Source of the DNA: Datnioides undecimradiatus
Lineage: Eukaryota; Chordata; Actinopteri; Lobotiformes; Datnioididae
Assembly: GCA_008933995.1 (NCBI GenBank)
Contig: WARS01000051.1
Location: forward strand, 1,860,001 to 1,924,000
Reading direction: 5' to 3'
DNA length: 64,000 nt
Part shown: positions 1 through 10,212 of the stretch, piece after piece
Layout of the letters: every line of letters starts with the position of its first letter
Numbering within the stretch: position 1 is the first letter of the stretch
Position numbers and translations under genes: made by a program
Notes under the pieces: generated by a model
The model's input: only the letters and a program-made list of their open reading frames with translations
What the model was told of the DNA's origin: nothing
Database searches by the model: none

Positions 1-857
1 TAGTCTATGACAATGTCTTGTCTTTAGAGGGCAGCAAAGAGCGGGAGAACCCATGCTTTGGACTGGCTTTCACTCCTTTCTATATATAGCTCATCGTCAT
101 GGTGATGGTGCTGATGCAGATGGATATAGACGGCTTTGTGGGGTTTTTTATTTCCTCTAACACATCCAGTCATTCCTCAGTGAAAAGCTGTAAGGAGCTG
201 AAAACAGGACTGTTGACAGCTGAGTTGATCACCTCTCAGTCGCTCAGCACACACACTCAGACAGCGGCTACACACACACACATACACACACACCATAATA
301 CTCCATCAACAGGAGGCAGCCAATGGTTTGTTTTACAACACCACTGCCTCACTGGTGGATTAGATGAGATTATGGGCTAACTGGGGATTAATGGGGATCC
401 AGTGAACCGTCGGCATGCAAGGTGAACCTGATCACCTGATCACCTGATCACTGCGGTCTGGATCTGCTTCTGGACCGGGCAGATTTGGGATTTCTTGACA
501 ACTTCTTTTTTAAATGTCTACTTCATGAGAGGTTTCCATGCCTAATGAAGCCACTTCAGTGTGTTTGCCAAAGGACATGAAAAATTAAAGCGGCTCTAGA
601 AATACCAAGACCTAATTACTTTGATTAGCCATTAGTGTCCTGGTAATGTCTGACCTAATATCTTACGCTAAGTGTGTTGCCTTCAAGGCGTGCATCTGAA
701 CATGTGCATTTCACGGCGAGGCTCGCAGAAAAGGTGTCACCAGCTGAGTTTAAAGGTTTTTAAAGCAGTGTTTAGACGAGTCGATGGTGCAGGTCGCAGC
801 AAGAGGTCAAAGGTCAACAACCAGGAGCCAGTGGACAACTGCAGGAGCAGCAGTGAA

Positions 858-935
858 TGTAACTAGTACAGTTACTCAAATGTTGTACTTGATGTCAACT
901 TTAAGGTACATTTACTTGTAATTGTAAATAAAGGT
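858..935. repeat. Fragment of a dispersed fish repeat (ACTCAAGTAC-type)
   Basis: The wording around TACAGTTACTCAAATGTTGT and GGTACATTTACTTGTAATTG resembles a repeat very common in teleost introns, in which TTACTCAAGTACTGTACTT recurs. It is recognised from memory; class and boundaries are uncertain. Confidence 0.35.
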
Positions 936-950
936 GGATGATATCTCAGC

Positions 951-1050
951 TCCCCAAAAGAGAAGCCATAGTGTCTGAACTGCCCTCTGAAGGCTGGCAG
1001 TTATATAGGTCATAGGCCCCGTCCCCTCGAGGGCCAAACTAGAGAAATGG
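951..1050. repeat. Possible dispersed repeat (CTGGCAGTTATATAGGTCAT-type)
   Basis: The run GTGTCTGAACTGCCC to ATAGGTCATAGGCCCCG resembles a fish interspersed repeat in which TATAGGTCATAAACCCCG recurs. The family is unassigned and the evidence is memory of similar sequence only. Confidence 0.25.
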
Positions 1051-1617
1051 TTTCTGTCGTTTTAGGTAGCTGCTGTCATGCTGATAAATATCCAGATGTT
1101 CATTTTTTAAAGACGTTTTCAGATCTTCATCAGCAGCTGGATGTACGCCTGATCCTGGCTCCAGCTCCTGTGCTGCAACCTCCTGTTTCCCTGGCTCCCA
1201 GGCATCATTCACCAGTCCAGCTGCCCGCTCCTCCGCTCCTCAGCCCTGCACTCCAGTCTCTAGACTCTGATCCTGACCTCCAGAGCAGTACCATCGAAGC
1301 TCAAACCCCGGTTAGAATTATTGCAGTATGGGTTTGGTCAAGCAGAGTCAACATGAGTGCAGAGAAACATGTTCTGTAATGTTACGGTGTTTCTGGTGTC
1401 CCATTTGTCCAAACCATGAGTATCTAGATGATACTGTGGTTTCCCACTTGTAGAAAATCTGAGTGACAGAGCAAAGTACGAACCTGAGAAACTCACAATC
1501 ACTGATCCTAAGAAGAGAGTGGATCAGAGGAGAGTGGGAACGACAAGGGTTTGATGCCACACATTAAAACGCTCCCTGGGTAAATGAACAGTATAGTTTT
1601 TTTTACTTCCTTACCGT

Positions 1618-2610
1618 CTGAGAATCAGAATCAGAATCAGAATCAGCTTTATTCGCCATGTACGTTTGACATACAAGGAATTTGACTCCGGTTGTTCCTC
1701 TCTCCTGGGCAGATACATAATAAGGTTTTTAAAAAAAAAAAAAAAAAAAAGCAAGTTCTAAATATATATATATATGTACATGTAGTGCAAACAATGAGTG
1801 GCCGATCCAAACAAGACAATGATTGATGTGCAGAGGACAGACTGGATGATGGAGGTGTAAAAGATGATCAGCAGCTCCTGAGGCAGATTGAACTTCTTCA
1901 GCTGACACAGGAAGTACAACCTCTGCTGTGCCCTCTTCCTGATGAAGTCTATGTGGGACTTCCACTTGAGATCCCGGGCGATTGTGGTTCCCAGGAACTT
2001 AAAGGAGTCCACAGTAGACACTGTGCTGTTGAGGATGGTGAGGGGGGTAAGGTGGATGGGTTCTTCCTAAAGTCTACTGTCATCTCCACAGTCTTGAGCG
2101 GGTTAAGCTCCAGGTTGTTCTGACCACACCAGAGGACCAGCTGGTCGACCTCACGTCTGTAGGCAGCCTCATCACCGTCCCTGATGAGGCCAACTACTGT
2201 TGTGTCGTCCGCAAACTTTAGTAGTTTAACGGATGGGTCCCCTGAGGAACAGTCGTTGGTGTGAAGGGAGAAGAGCAGCGGGGAAAGAACACACCCCTGG
2301 GGGGCGCCGGTGCTGATGGACCGGATGCTGGAGGAGATGCTCCCCAGCCTCACCTGCTGCCTCCTGTCAGTGAGGAAGTTGTAGATCCACTGACAGGTGG
2401 AAGCTGGCACTGTGAGCTGTGAGAGTTTCTGGTGGAGGGTTTCTGGGATGATCGTGTTGAACGCAGAGCTGAAGGGAACAGGATCCTGGCGTGCGTCCCT
2501 GGGGTGTCAAGGTGTTGGAGGATGAAGTGCAGTCCCATGTTGACTGCATCATCCACTGACCGGTTTGGTGTTTGGTATTGCAGGAAAACTAGAATTGGTG
2601 TTTGTTTGAA
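1618..2610 (-). mobile_element. 5'-truncated, decayed non-LTR retrotransposon (CR1/L2/Rex1-like)
   Basis: Read on the - strand, this is the 3' part of a LINE. A reverse transcriptase segment carries GAPQGCVLSPLL and the catalytic FADD (2204-2215), followed by a conserved region (about 1820-2030) containing FKFLGTTIARDLKW and AQQRLYFL. The coding frame is broken at least twice, near 2040-2060 and near 2450-2480, so it is dead. The 3' end has AATAAAGCT-like sequence and then four GATTCT repeats (1618-1646 on the + strand), the short tandem tail typical of CR1/L2-type elements. The 5' part (endonuclease) is absent beyond about 2610. An A20 tract (1731-1750) and a TA repeat lie inside its 3' untranslated part. 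Exact family unresolved. Confidence 0.82.
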
Positions 2611-3419
2611 TTTCCCTGCGTGGAGTGGATCACATTAACAAAACCAACCCTCACAGCAGTGTGGCAGTAGGTTCACCCTGCCGCCTCTAGATGGAGCTCT
2701 GGTGTAGCGTTTTCAACAAGGAAACGTTAAGACGAAATCCAGCTTTATTAAGCCAGACGCTGCGTACCGGGAACAAACGAAAGTCAAGTTATACACCTTC
2801 AAAATAAAATAAAAAATGACAGCCTGCCACGTTGGGCGGGGGGGAGTGTTTGTTACAGCTGTCAGTCACCAAAACCAGGCTATAACCTGTTTAAAATTAA
2901 ACAAAATAAATGTAAGTATTCAAATATATGCAGTAGTTCATAACGTTCAAACAATTTTACCAAAATTTTGTGATGATCATTAATCACACACGTTGTTTAA
3001 AGAAGTATTTTACTTACTAATAACTACAATTTTAATTAAAATTAATGTCAGTTTATAAATAATTTTTCAAAAAATCTTAACAGATGCAATAAAAGAAATA
3101 AGAATGACTGAACGTTTTTGACTTGAAATTGAAGATTTTGAACTTGTGTAGACCTGGGCATATCATCACATAGTATATCCATACCAATAATAGAACAGAA
3201 TATATATGATCCGTTGTGAAGTGTATAGCTCATGTTCATAATTGCCGTTTCCAATTTTAAAAAAAAAGTATATTTCTGATTTATTTTGATGCATATAGTG
3301 TGGCTTAGGCTTTTAGACTAATTTTGGTTCATAATAAAATATAATATAAGTATACTATATATATATATTTTCCAGGTACAACGACATTTAAATAGCGTTA
3401 ATTGGAGTTTTATTTTGAA
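2611..3419. other. AT-rich upstream flank, no gene seen
   Basis: Largely AT-rich, especially 2880-3420, with a (TA)n run near 3353-3370 and short homopolymers. No exon, RNA gene or recognisable repeat family. It separates the LINE remnant from the presumed promoter. Confidence 0.5.
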
Positions 3420-3752
3420 ACGCCAATACCGGATGACTGATCGTCCGCGTGCAGTCTAACTTGACTGCGGTCAACTAATCCAAGTGTCAGTGTTGAGATA
3501 AACATAACAGCAGGTCGCGACGTCCCTGTCAACTCCAGGAGTAACCGGGATCAGCGAGCAGGAGCCGGGAGGAGCGACGCCGAGCTTTCACCGCATCCAG
3601 GACACATTAGTGAGGCATTCAAGTCAACTTTGCTTTTATTTTGTCCTCCGAAAGCCGACAAGCGGCTCTTTGGGACACAGAGGGGAAAGGATTTGTGGAG
3701 AGTATTAAAAGCGTCTCAGCTTCCCAAATTGGTCTCCTGTGCTCACCTTAAC
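3420..3752 (+). promoter_or_regulatory. camk2d: Presumed camk2d core promoter region and 5'UTR
   Basis: This stretch lies directly upstream of the start codon and is clearly richer in G+C and CpG than the AT-rich 2900-3420 block before it (for example GTCGCGACG near 3514 and GAGCGACGCCGAG near 3572). A TA-rich run at 3353-3370 could be read as TATA-like, but I see no convincing core element and the start of transcription is unknown. A short upstream reading frame (ATG at 3433, stop at 3457-3459) would be in the leader only if transcription starts before it. The assignment is by position and composition. Confidence 0.45.
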
Positions 3753-3814
3753 ATGGCTTCAACGACCTGCACCAGGTTCACCGATGAGTACCAGCTGTAC
3801 GAGGAGCTGGGGAA
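3753..3814 (+). CDS. camk2d: camk2d coding exon 1 (residues 1-20 plus two bases of K21)
   Basis: Encodes MASTTCTRFTDEYQLYEELG and the first two bases of K21, then the donor GTAAGT at 3815-3820. This is the CaMKII N-terminus and the start of the glycine-rich ATP loop. The start is the ATG at 3753, in a strong context (AACATGG, with A at -3 and G at +4); it matches the family start. The frame stays open upstream to a TTG at 3630 but contains no upstream in-frame ATG, so no N-terminal extension is supported. Human delta begins MASTTTC, so this protein is one Thr shorter and its numbering happens to equal that of alpha (K42, D135). Tyr16 replaces the Phe of mammalian delta. Confidence 0.95.
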
Positions 3815-5210
3815 GTAAGTTCTCATGTCATTCATGTGCTTTTTTTTCGACAGTTTGAGTGAAAGTGAAGCTCTCACTGCCCCGCGCGCTTCCTCCCAGT
3901 CTTTGGATTGACCGAAACCTCCGCGAGAGACCTCCGCCTACCTGTTCCCACCTTGATACGTTCACTTAAGCGCGTGTGGGCAGCACGTCACGCGAGCTCC
4001 CATTCAAAAATGTTTCGATTTCTGTCTTCTTCGGTTATAAACGAAGAGCGCGAGCGTGGGAAAAATAAAAAAACACGCGCTTTAAAACCGAATTCTTATG
4101 ATTAATACTTCCTATGCGCTTATGTGTATGTCAACTTTGTGAAGCCTTTCTTCCTGCTCGTTAACGCCCATTAGCTGGTTCTTGGAGGACCCGGGAATGT
4201 TGTGCGTAGTAGTTGGAAAAGTTAAATTAAATGAAAAGCAACACCGCACAGTACATTGAAATGCATGCCGAATGGATAAGCGACGCGTGATTATAAATTA
4301 CATTAATGTTAAGTCAATTTTCTGCGAGCTTGCACCCCGGGCGACGTGCCAGGCCTGTAAAAACCAGCGGAAATTTAAATGGAATTTGGTGTCGGTGTCC
4401 TTAGCAGCGCAGGTCAGAGCAGGACCCGTCAACTCCCAGTGCGCTGTACTGACATGAAGCCCATCTCAACCCTGACTAAGGTAGCAACATTCTCTTAAAA
4501 AACACACTTGAACGTGTTTTCAGTCATTCGGGCTGTGTTTGCACATGTTTTCAACCTTTTTTTTTTGCAAAATAATTCCAAATATTCCACAGCCTGCGTT
4601 CCACGCATGCCAAACTATACTACGTTTTCTGCATATTTTGTAAAACCGCTTAAACGTGCGCTTCCACGTTGCACGATGACCCCGCAGCCCTCAGTTCACT
4701 ACGGCAAAGGTGTGGCCAGGTCTCAGGTTGAATCCTGCAGCTTGTTTTCTAAGAACTCAATCAGTGTAACACCTATCAGATTGCCAATGGTTTTGTAAAA
4801 TCAATCACTGTGAGTACTGTGATCTGTCAACACTGTAGGTTAATCACAACAACTAATCACCAGCTATCGCCACCAATCGCCAATAGTCTTCAGGAGTGTT
4901 GCTAAAAACAGGTTTGGAAGTTAGTGCCTCAAAGGAAAACTGGTGTAATGGAGTTGTGTACACAGTAATTATGATTCTTGGTATTTCAGCTGCGTATTTT
5001 TGGAATGAGCAACTATTTTGAGTGAACCTATTAAAGGAGGGGGAGGTGAGGAGGTATGTAAGTGCTAGGGGAACAGCTATTGGCTTTTCATTGAAGACCT
5101 CAGTATTTCTAACTCGATGTTCTTAGGTGGATGTCTGGGAGACGTGAGCAGTGAGGTGCATGTCTGTAAGCAATACTGGATTTGTCAAGGACTTCATATA
5201 AAGCAGATCT

Positions 5211-5247
5211 GTTGCAGGCTGCCCAGTTCTTCTGAACAGCCTGCAAC
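5211..5247. repeat. Hairpin-forming inverted repeat
   Basis: GTTGCAGGCTG (5211-5221) is the exact reverse complement of 5237-5247. Inside it GTTC (5226-5229) can also pair with GAAC (5234-5237), giving a 37-nt bulged hairpin in intron 1. Function unknown. Confidence 0.85.
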
Positions 5248-5635
5248 ATGACCTGTAGCTTTGATGCATGGCATGTTAGCACTTGCTGGCATCCTTTAAA
5301 AGCATCCTTAATCCACATACCTGTCTATTTAAGAAAATGCATCACTGTGGTAAGGGAGGACTTTTATATCAAGGTATTTCTGAGGGCTGAGCAGTGTGAT
5401 TGTTTTCAACAAATGCAGTACTGTCCTACAGGAGCTGCACTCACTGATTAGCAGTATTGGGGGGCGGGACAACTGTCACGTCACCTGTTCACTGGTAGGA
5501 ATGCTTTGGGAATAATTGCAAAGTTGGTCCTCAGTTCTTCCCTGAACTTTTTTTTTTTTAACTGCTATGATCAGTTTAATTTTGAGTCCTCCTCCCATCA
5601 TTAGCTCTACCTCCCATAGGGCGTTGCACGGGGGT

Positions 5636-5872
5636 TGGAGCTAGCCCCAGCCTATCTGGGGTGAGAGGGGAGGTTCACCCCAGATAGGCTGCCTAGTTAA
5701 TCACAGGGCTGACACACACGCGCACACACACGAGCAGACCGAATCACACTCGCATTCACGCCTACGGGCAATTTAGAGCGGCCAATTAACCCTGCATGTC
5801 TCGGGTCTGTGGGAGGAAAACCAGAGCACCTGTAGAAAGTCCAGCAGGGGCCTGAAGACGTGCAAACTCCTG
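5636..5872 (-). mobile_element. SINE fragment (body and 3' part, head missing)
   Basis: The - strand reads GGAGTTTGCACGTCTTCAGG, then CCTCCCACAG, CATGCAGGGTTAATTGG and CTAAATTGCCCGTAGG, then GTGTGTCAGCCCTGTGATT. This order is the body of a very common teleost repeat whose full copies start with a tRNA-like head (see 31856-32010 for a copy with the head). The region near 5648-5691 has become a perfect palindrome. Confidence 0.7.
5648..5691. repeat. Perfect 17-bp inverted repeat with 10-nt loop
   Basis: CAGCCTATCTGGGGTGA at 5648-5664 is the exact reverse complement of 5675-5691, separated by 10 nt. It lies inside the SINE fragment, where the usual sequence is not palindromic as I recall it. 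Confidence 0.95.
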
Positions 5873-6156
5873 ATTGAGTTCCATATGTTTCTTTTTTAAA
5901 AGCAGTGAAATGCAAAAAGAATTCAGGAGCCCAGAACACTGCAGGAGCTTGAGCCTGGTCTGAGGAACCACAGACCCACTCTGGACATCTCTGGTGTAAA
6001 CTAAAGTGCTGTATATATATGTACATTTACCAATAACTGCAAGGGGGGCAGTGATAACGATGGTCCATACGTAAGCTAGACTAATGAGAGATGTTAGTTC
6101 CTGTTACTGTTACTGTAATCTGGCCATACAGCGACTGACCTGTAACCGTCCTGCAG

Positions 6157-6251
6157 GGGGGCTTTCTCTGTGGTGAGACGGTGCATGAAGATCTCCACAG
6201 GGCAGGAATACGCCGCCAAAATCATCAACACCAAGAAGCTGTCCGCCAGGG
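6157..6251 (+). CDS. camk2d: camk2d coding exon 2 (residues 21-52 plus one base of D53)
   Basis: A 95-nt exon between the acceptor CTGCAG (6151-6156) and the donor GTGAGT (6252-6257). It completes K21 and encodes [18 protein letters not shown], then [13 protein letters not shown], and the first base of D53. It supplies the rest of the glycine loop and the invariant ATP-binding lysine K42 in [14 protein letters not shown] is delta-like: mammalian delta reads MKIPTGQEY, while gamma and beta read VKKTSTQEY and VKLCTGHEY. The intron upstream is 2.3 kb and the one downstream is 36.3 kb, the largest in the window. Confidence 0.97.
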
Positions 6252-6795
6252 GTGAGTACACAGCTCCGAAACCTGTAGAAAAAGCTGGTGCCACGCTGCA
6301 CGTCGCCGCTGGGTCAGCCGGAGACGTGAAGCCGCAGCATGTTTGCTTAAAACCCTTCCTTTTTCGGCCATGTCACCCCTCAAAAACCAACTTCCTCTTT
6401 TGCTTTGGCTGCACACGTATTCTCTGTAGCATGACGTGGACACATTTGAGATGCTAGGGGCCACGCTAACCACACGTTACTCCTCCGCCTTCCAATTCAC
6501 TTTTGCTTTCAGGCTTTCCATCTTTGCAGGTCTACTCATCAGAGTGGCACCGACATGAAGGGGCCCAGTGGCTCCCTTTGTGACTCATTCTCTGATATCA
6601 GCCACAGCCTCTGATTTTTGATGAGCTGTACGTGACTCACAGCGCTGCGTTTCACATGAAAACACAAGCCAGTGAAGGCAACGTGGTGGCAGAATTCTCC
6701 ACCCGCTTTTTTTCTTTTTTTGTTCTTGCCTCTGTGATGGAGCGTTTGTCCAGGAAGTAGAGGCATGGATTCTTTTCTTTTCCTCTCCTCGCCCC

Positions 6796-6820
<25 letters not shown>
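6796..6820. repeat. T25 homopolymer
   Basis: Uninterrupted run of 25 T. It might be the poly(A) end of a - strand retro-insertion, but no matching body is recognisable. Confidence 0.9.
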
Positions 6821-6826
<6 letters not shown>

Positions 6827-7432
6827 CGTCATTATCTGTGCAGCGTGGGCCGCGATCTCCTGCGGTCTGGATGCTGCGCCGCTGATTGATCCCCGCGCAA
6901 GACCCTAATGGGCCGATGGGAGAGCGCGACACACACAAACACGCTGACAAAAGGCGGGCTTGAAAAGGCGCACGGCAATGGTGAGCGCCTGCACAGCGGC
7001 AGCAGATGTAGCGTCTCGCGGGGCAAACAGGGGGTTTCCTCACAGCATCAGCAGCTGCATTAGGCAAAGCAGCATGAAACACTTGTGGTTTAAAGACAAA
7101 CAATGAACCGAAACGGGAAAAGAGAAAGTCCATTTCGCTTTTCTCAGCGGCTCAGTGATACAGTGTCACCGCTCGTTCATAGTCAGGCCTCCCAGATGAG
7201 TAAAACCTGGAGGCTGGTACGAGAAAGTCGCAGGGTTTGCTGGTTTAACTCTCGGTGCCGTAGCTCCAGAGTGGAGCGGTGAAGGAGAACAGAAAGAGAG
7301 GAGGGCAGATGTTTACAGAAGGGGAGTCCATGATTGATTCCATACTCCGATTGCTTTGGCTGAAAGCCTTCGCTGAGCCCGAGCCGCTCTCACCTTAAGG
7401 AGAAAATGAGAGTGGAATGGAAAGACGGGGGT

Positions 7433-7434
<2 letters not shown>

Positions 7435-7484
<50 letters not shown>
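7435..7484. repeat. (GT)n microsatellite ending in (GA)n
   Basis: About 20 GT units (7435-7474) followed by GA repeats. It also explains Val/Cys- or Thr/His-repeat reading frames here. Confidence 0.97.
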
Positions 7485-9969
7485 ATGTTCATCACCATCT
7501 TTTCTCTGGTGTTTGTACGAGGTTAAAGCCAACTTTTCAGGAAAGAAGAGAGAAAAAAAGTCTAATCACTACTTTGTTGTGTTTGAGTCCATCTAGTGGG
7601 GCTGGCTGTCTCAGTCCGCAGATGTGCTCTCAAAGAACAATCCAACAATTTAATCCATGCCCAAATCAACATTGTACTGTCATTGAAATTAGACTAAATA
7701 TCATCTGAGGTTTTGGGTGTATCAATACCATAAGATTGCATAAGTCTTGTTTGTGTATTATGTATGGAAAGTAGGCTTTACCTGCATTTTCAACACTCGC
7801 CTGTCTAAAACAAGTTTGAAGACTGACGTGGACCCGTGGCTAAATGCTAGAAACAACCTACAGACTGGAGTTGTGATCGTTATCATGTTTGATAATTAAC
7901 AGTAACAATGGTCAAAACTATGGAAGCGAGAAACAAGTTGAAATGATCAGAAATAGTAGTCTTATTGATATTATATACTTATTTTAAAACAGATGAGTCA
8001 CAAATAAACATTTCACATCACTTCGGATTGATTTAGCGCTAAAGAAGCTTCACGTGTCAGCAGTGGTGTTGAGATGAAGGGAAGACGACAGCAAAGACGC
8101 ATTCTGTCTTCAGGCAAGTGGACAGCCTTGTACAGTGGGGTGCTGTTAGACTGGCTGATAGCCGTTGGAGCAGGCGGGCCCGAACTGAAGGTCACGTTCA
8201 ATGAGGGGAAGCCCCAGAGTCGCTGCCAACACTGCCGCCGCCGCCGCTGCTGCGTGATGAGAAATCCTAAACAGGAAGCTCCATCCCACTGCGGAGGCTT
8301 TATGTGGCTGTAAACCTTGGCTGAACACCAAAGGCAGAGCTTTCGGGTGCAGCGCACTTCCAAGGATTATTGATGTGACTGTACTGCAGCCGTGCGTCAC
8401 AACATCAGGACGACTTCTTGACAGAATTTATCTTTGCTTAGGGAACATGAGCAACGTCGCAGTCTCATCTGTTTGTGGGCGTCTGTTGTGCGAGTTTGTC
8501 TGCTTTGACAGTGACAGAATACCGTGCGTAGTGCGGTGTTTTGAAGCTAAAGGTTAGCTTTGAATTGTTGCGTCCTGTGAGAGTGCCATCACCAGAACTC
8601 TACAGTCAGAATATGTTAGAGGAGAGGCACAGCGTAAGGTCACCCCTCCACCCACGGGAATCGGGAAGTGGGCCGCTGATATGTAGAATAGGACACGGTT
8701 TGGATTGAGAGCAGCATTGGTGCGACTCCTTAGGGTGCAGCGTTTGAAACAAACACCATTTTAATGGCTGTTGTTGCTCACGGTCGCCTTTCAGCTGTGG
8801 TGAGCCAGTCATCGCTGGTTGATGGAAAAGGCATCAGGGAACGATCACAGGGATGTAACCAGATCTCTTCAGCATTGTGTGAGCTCATTTGGCTTGATTG
8901 TGACAGAGGGTCCACATTAAGCAAAGTTCTTGTGCTGCCGCTTAAATACTGATGCACTGAGAGGTTCAGGATGTTTTAATTATCCATTTTCCATCATTTT
9001 GCGCCAGCACTCAGCCCTAATTATGAGCAAATTACTTTTATATCCTCCAAACGAACGGGACCATCGTTTAGGCGATTGGTTGCCACAATCCAACCCAACT
9101 GACATCTGCCAGTCTGACAAGTAAAAGACCACACCAGCCTTAAACCCAACTGCTTTATGATGCCTTTTTTCCCTTGGGAGGTGTTTTTCTTGGCTGTTAT
9201 GTAAGAAATAAATCATTATCAACATGTTCATACCCTTCAGTGGCCTTTTGGTATTGCTGTTGCTTTGCCGAAACCCCACCATTTCAAAATAAAAGGCCCA
9301 GCGCCGCACGCAGCAGGTAAACGCTAAACGTTCTCCAGATGTACCGAGCGGAAAGCCTGTCTTTGACAGCGCAGAGCAGAAAACTAGGGCAGCGGTTGAA
9401 CACACGGACCTAGTGATGCTTGGACTCGGCGGAGTGGAAATGATCACTTGACAAACCCACCAGGCTGTGGAAAAGCCAGCTATGGTTTCAGGAGCCGGCC
9501 ATTCTGTCGTTTGGTTCTGGAAAATACCCGAGGCCCCAGCCGCTCACGGTGAACTCTTCATTCCCATGGAAACAAAAGAGATGGAGAGCTAAATATAGTC
9601 TGTGGGGTAATATAGGCATTGAAGTATGTTACAGTCTCAGTGCTGTTAATTGTGCAAGAGCATGATGCTCCATGAATCACTGGGCTCACTCACATTTAGC
9701 TAAACAATGAACAATAATATCGTTTACCTAATTTGAAATAGGCCTGTTTTTTGTTTTTTTTGTCAAGCCTCATTTAACAGTAATGAGCCCTGTAAGTTCT
9801 TCCTAAGTCTCACTCACACACACACACACTCACAACTGTAGCTAAACACGTCAGAGCCAACTGCTTTTTATGTCAGCTGTAATGCGGGGGGAGGGGGGTT
9901 GATGACCTGACCCTGCAACCCTGTGGTTTATATCAGGACTGGGTCAGCAGTACCTAAGTCCTTCCTGAG

Positions 9970-10018
9970 ACACACACACACACACACACAAGCACTCACA
10001 TATACACACCCACACAAT
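9970..10018. repeat. (CA)n microsatellite, interrupted
   Basis: (CA)n from about 9970 to 9989, then imperfect CA-rich sequence. Confidence 0.9.
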
Positions 10019-10170
10019 GTGTCTAAATAAAGTGCTCCATCAGAGCACACACCGCTGGCTGCTGTGTGTGCGGTGCCAGCGGTTGGCTTAGCAGCTAATG
10101 TCAGGGGCTCAACACACCATTTACACAGTACCCTGCTAAGACCAGACATGAAAGAGATGGATCAAGGGAC

Positions 10171-10212
10171 GTGTGTGTGTGTGTGTGTGCATGCGTGCGT
10201 GTGTGTGTGTGT
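10171..10212. repeat. (GT)n microsatellite, interrupted
   Basis: GT repeats broken in the middle by GCATGCGTGC. It lies about 150 nt from the CA tract at 9970, so transcripts could fold the two together. Confidence 0.95.

Larger units (their letters stand above)
1..1617. other. 5' flank with repeat fragments, no gene seen
   Basis: No recognisable coding exon. It holds a CA-rich tract (about 247-293), three direct copies of CCTGATCA at 427-450, and two stretches resembling dispersed fish repeats (listed separately). The longest open frame (1047-1379) is Pro/Leu-rich and matches nothing I know. Confidence 0.6.
3815..6156 (+). other. camk2d: camk2d intron 1 (2,342 nt)
   Basis: GT-AG intron splitting the K21 codon. 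The first 300 nt continue the CpG-rich promoter composition. It contains a hairpin-forming inverted repeat (5211-5247) and a - strand SINE fragment (5636-5872) holding a perfect 17-bp palindrome. No other exon is visible. Confidence 0.9.

Noticed and set aside
1047-1379. Pro/Leu-rich open frame upstream of the gene
   Set aside because: No recognisable domain, no splice context, next to repeat fragments; biased composition explains the frame.
3630-3752. In-frame upstream extension of camk2d exon 1
   Set aside because: The frame is open but starts at TTG with no in-frame ATG. The ATG at 3753 has strong context and matches the family N-terminus.
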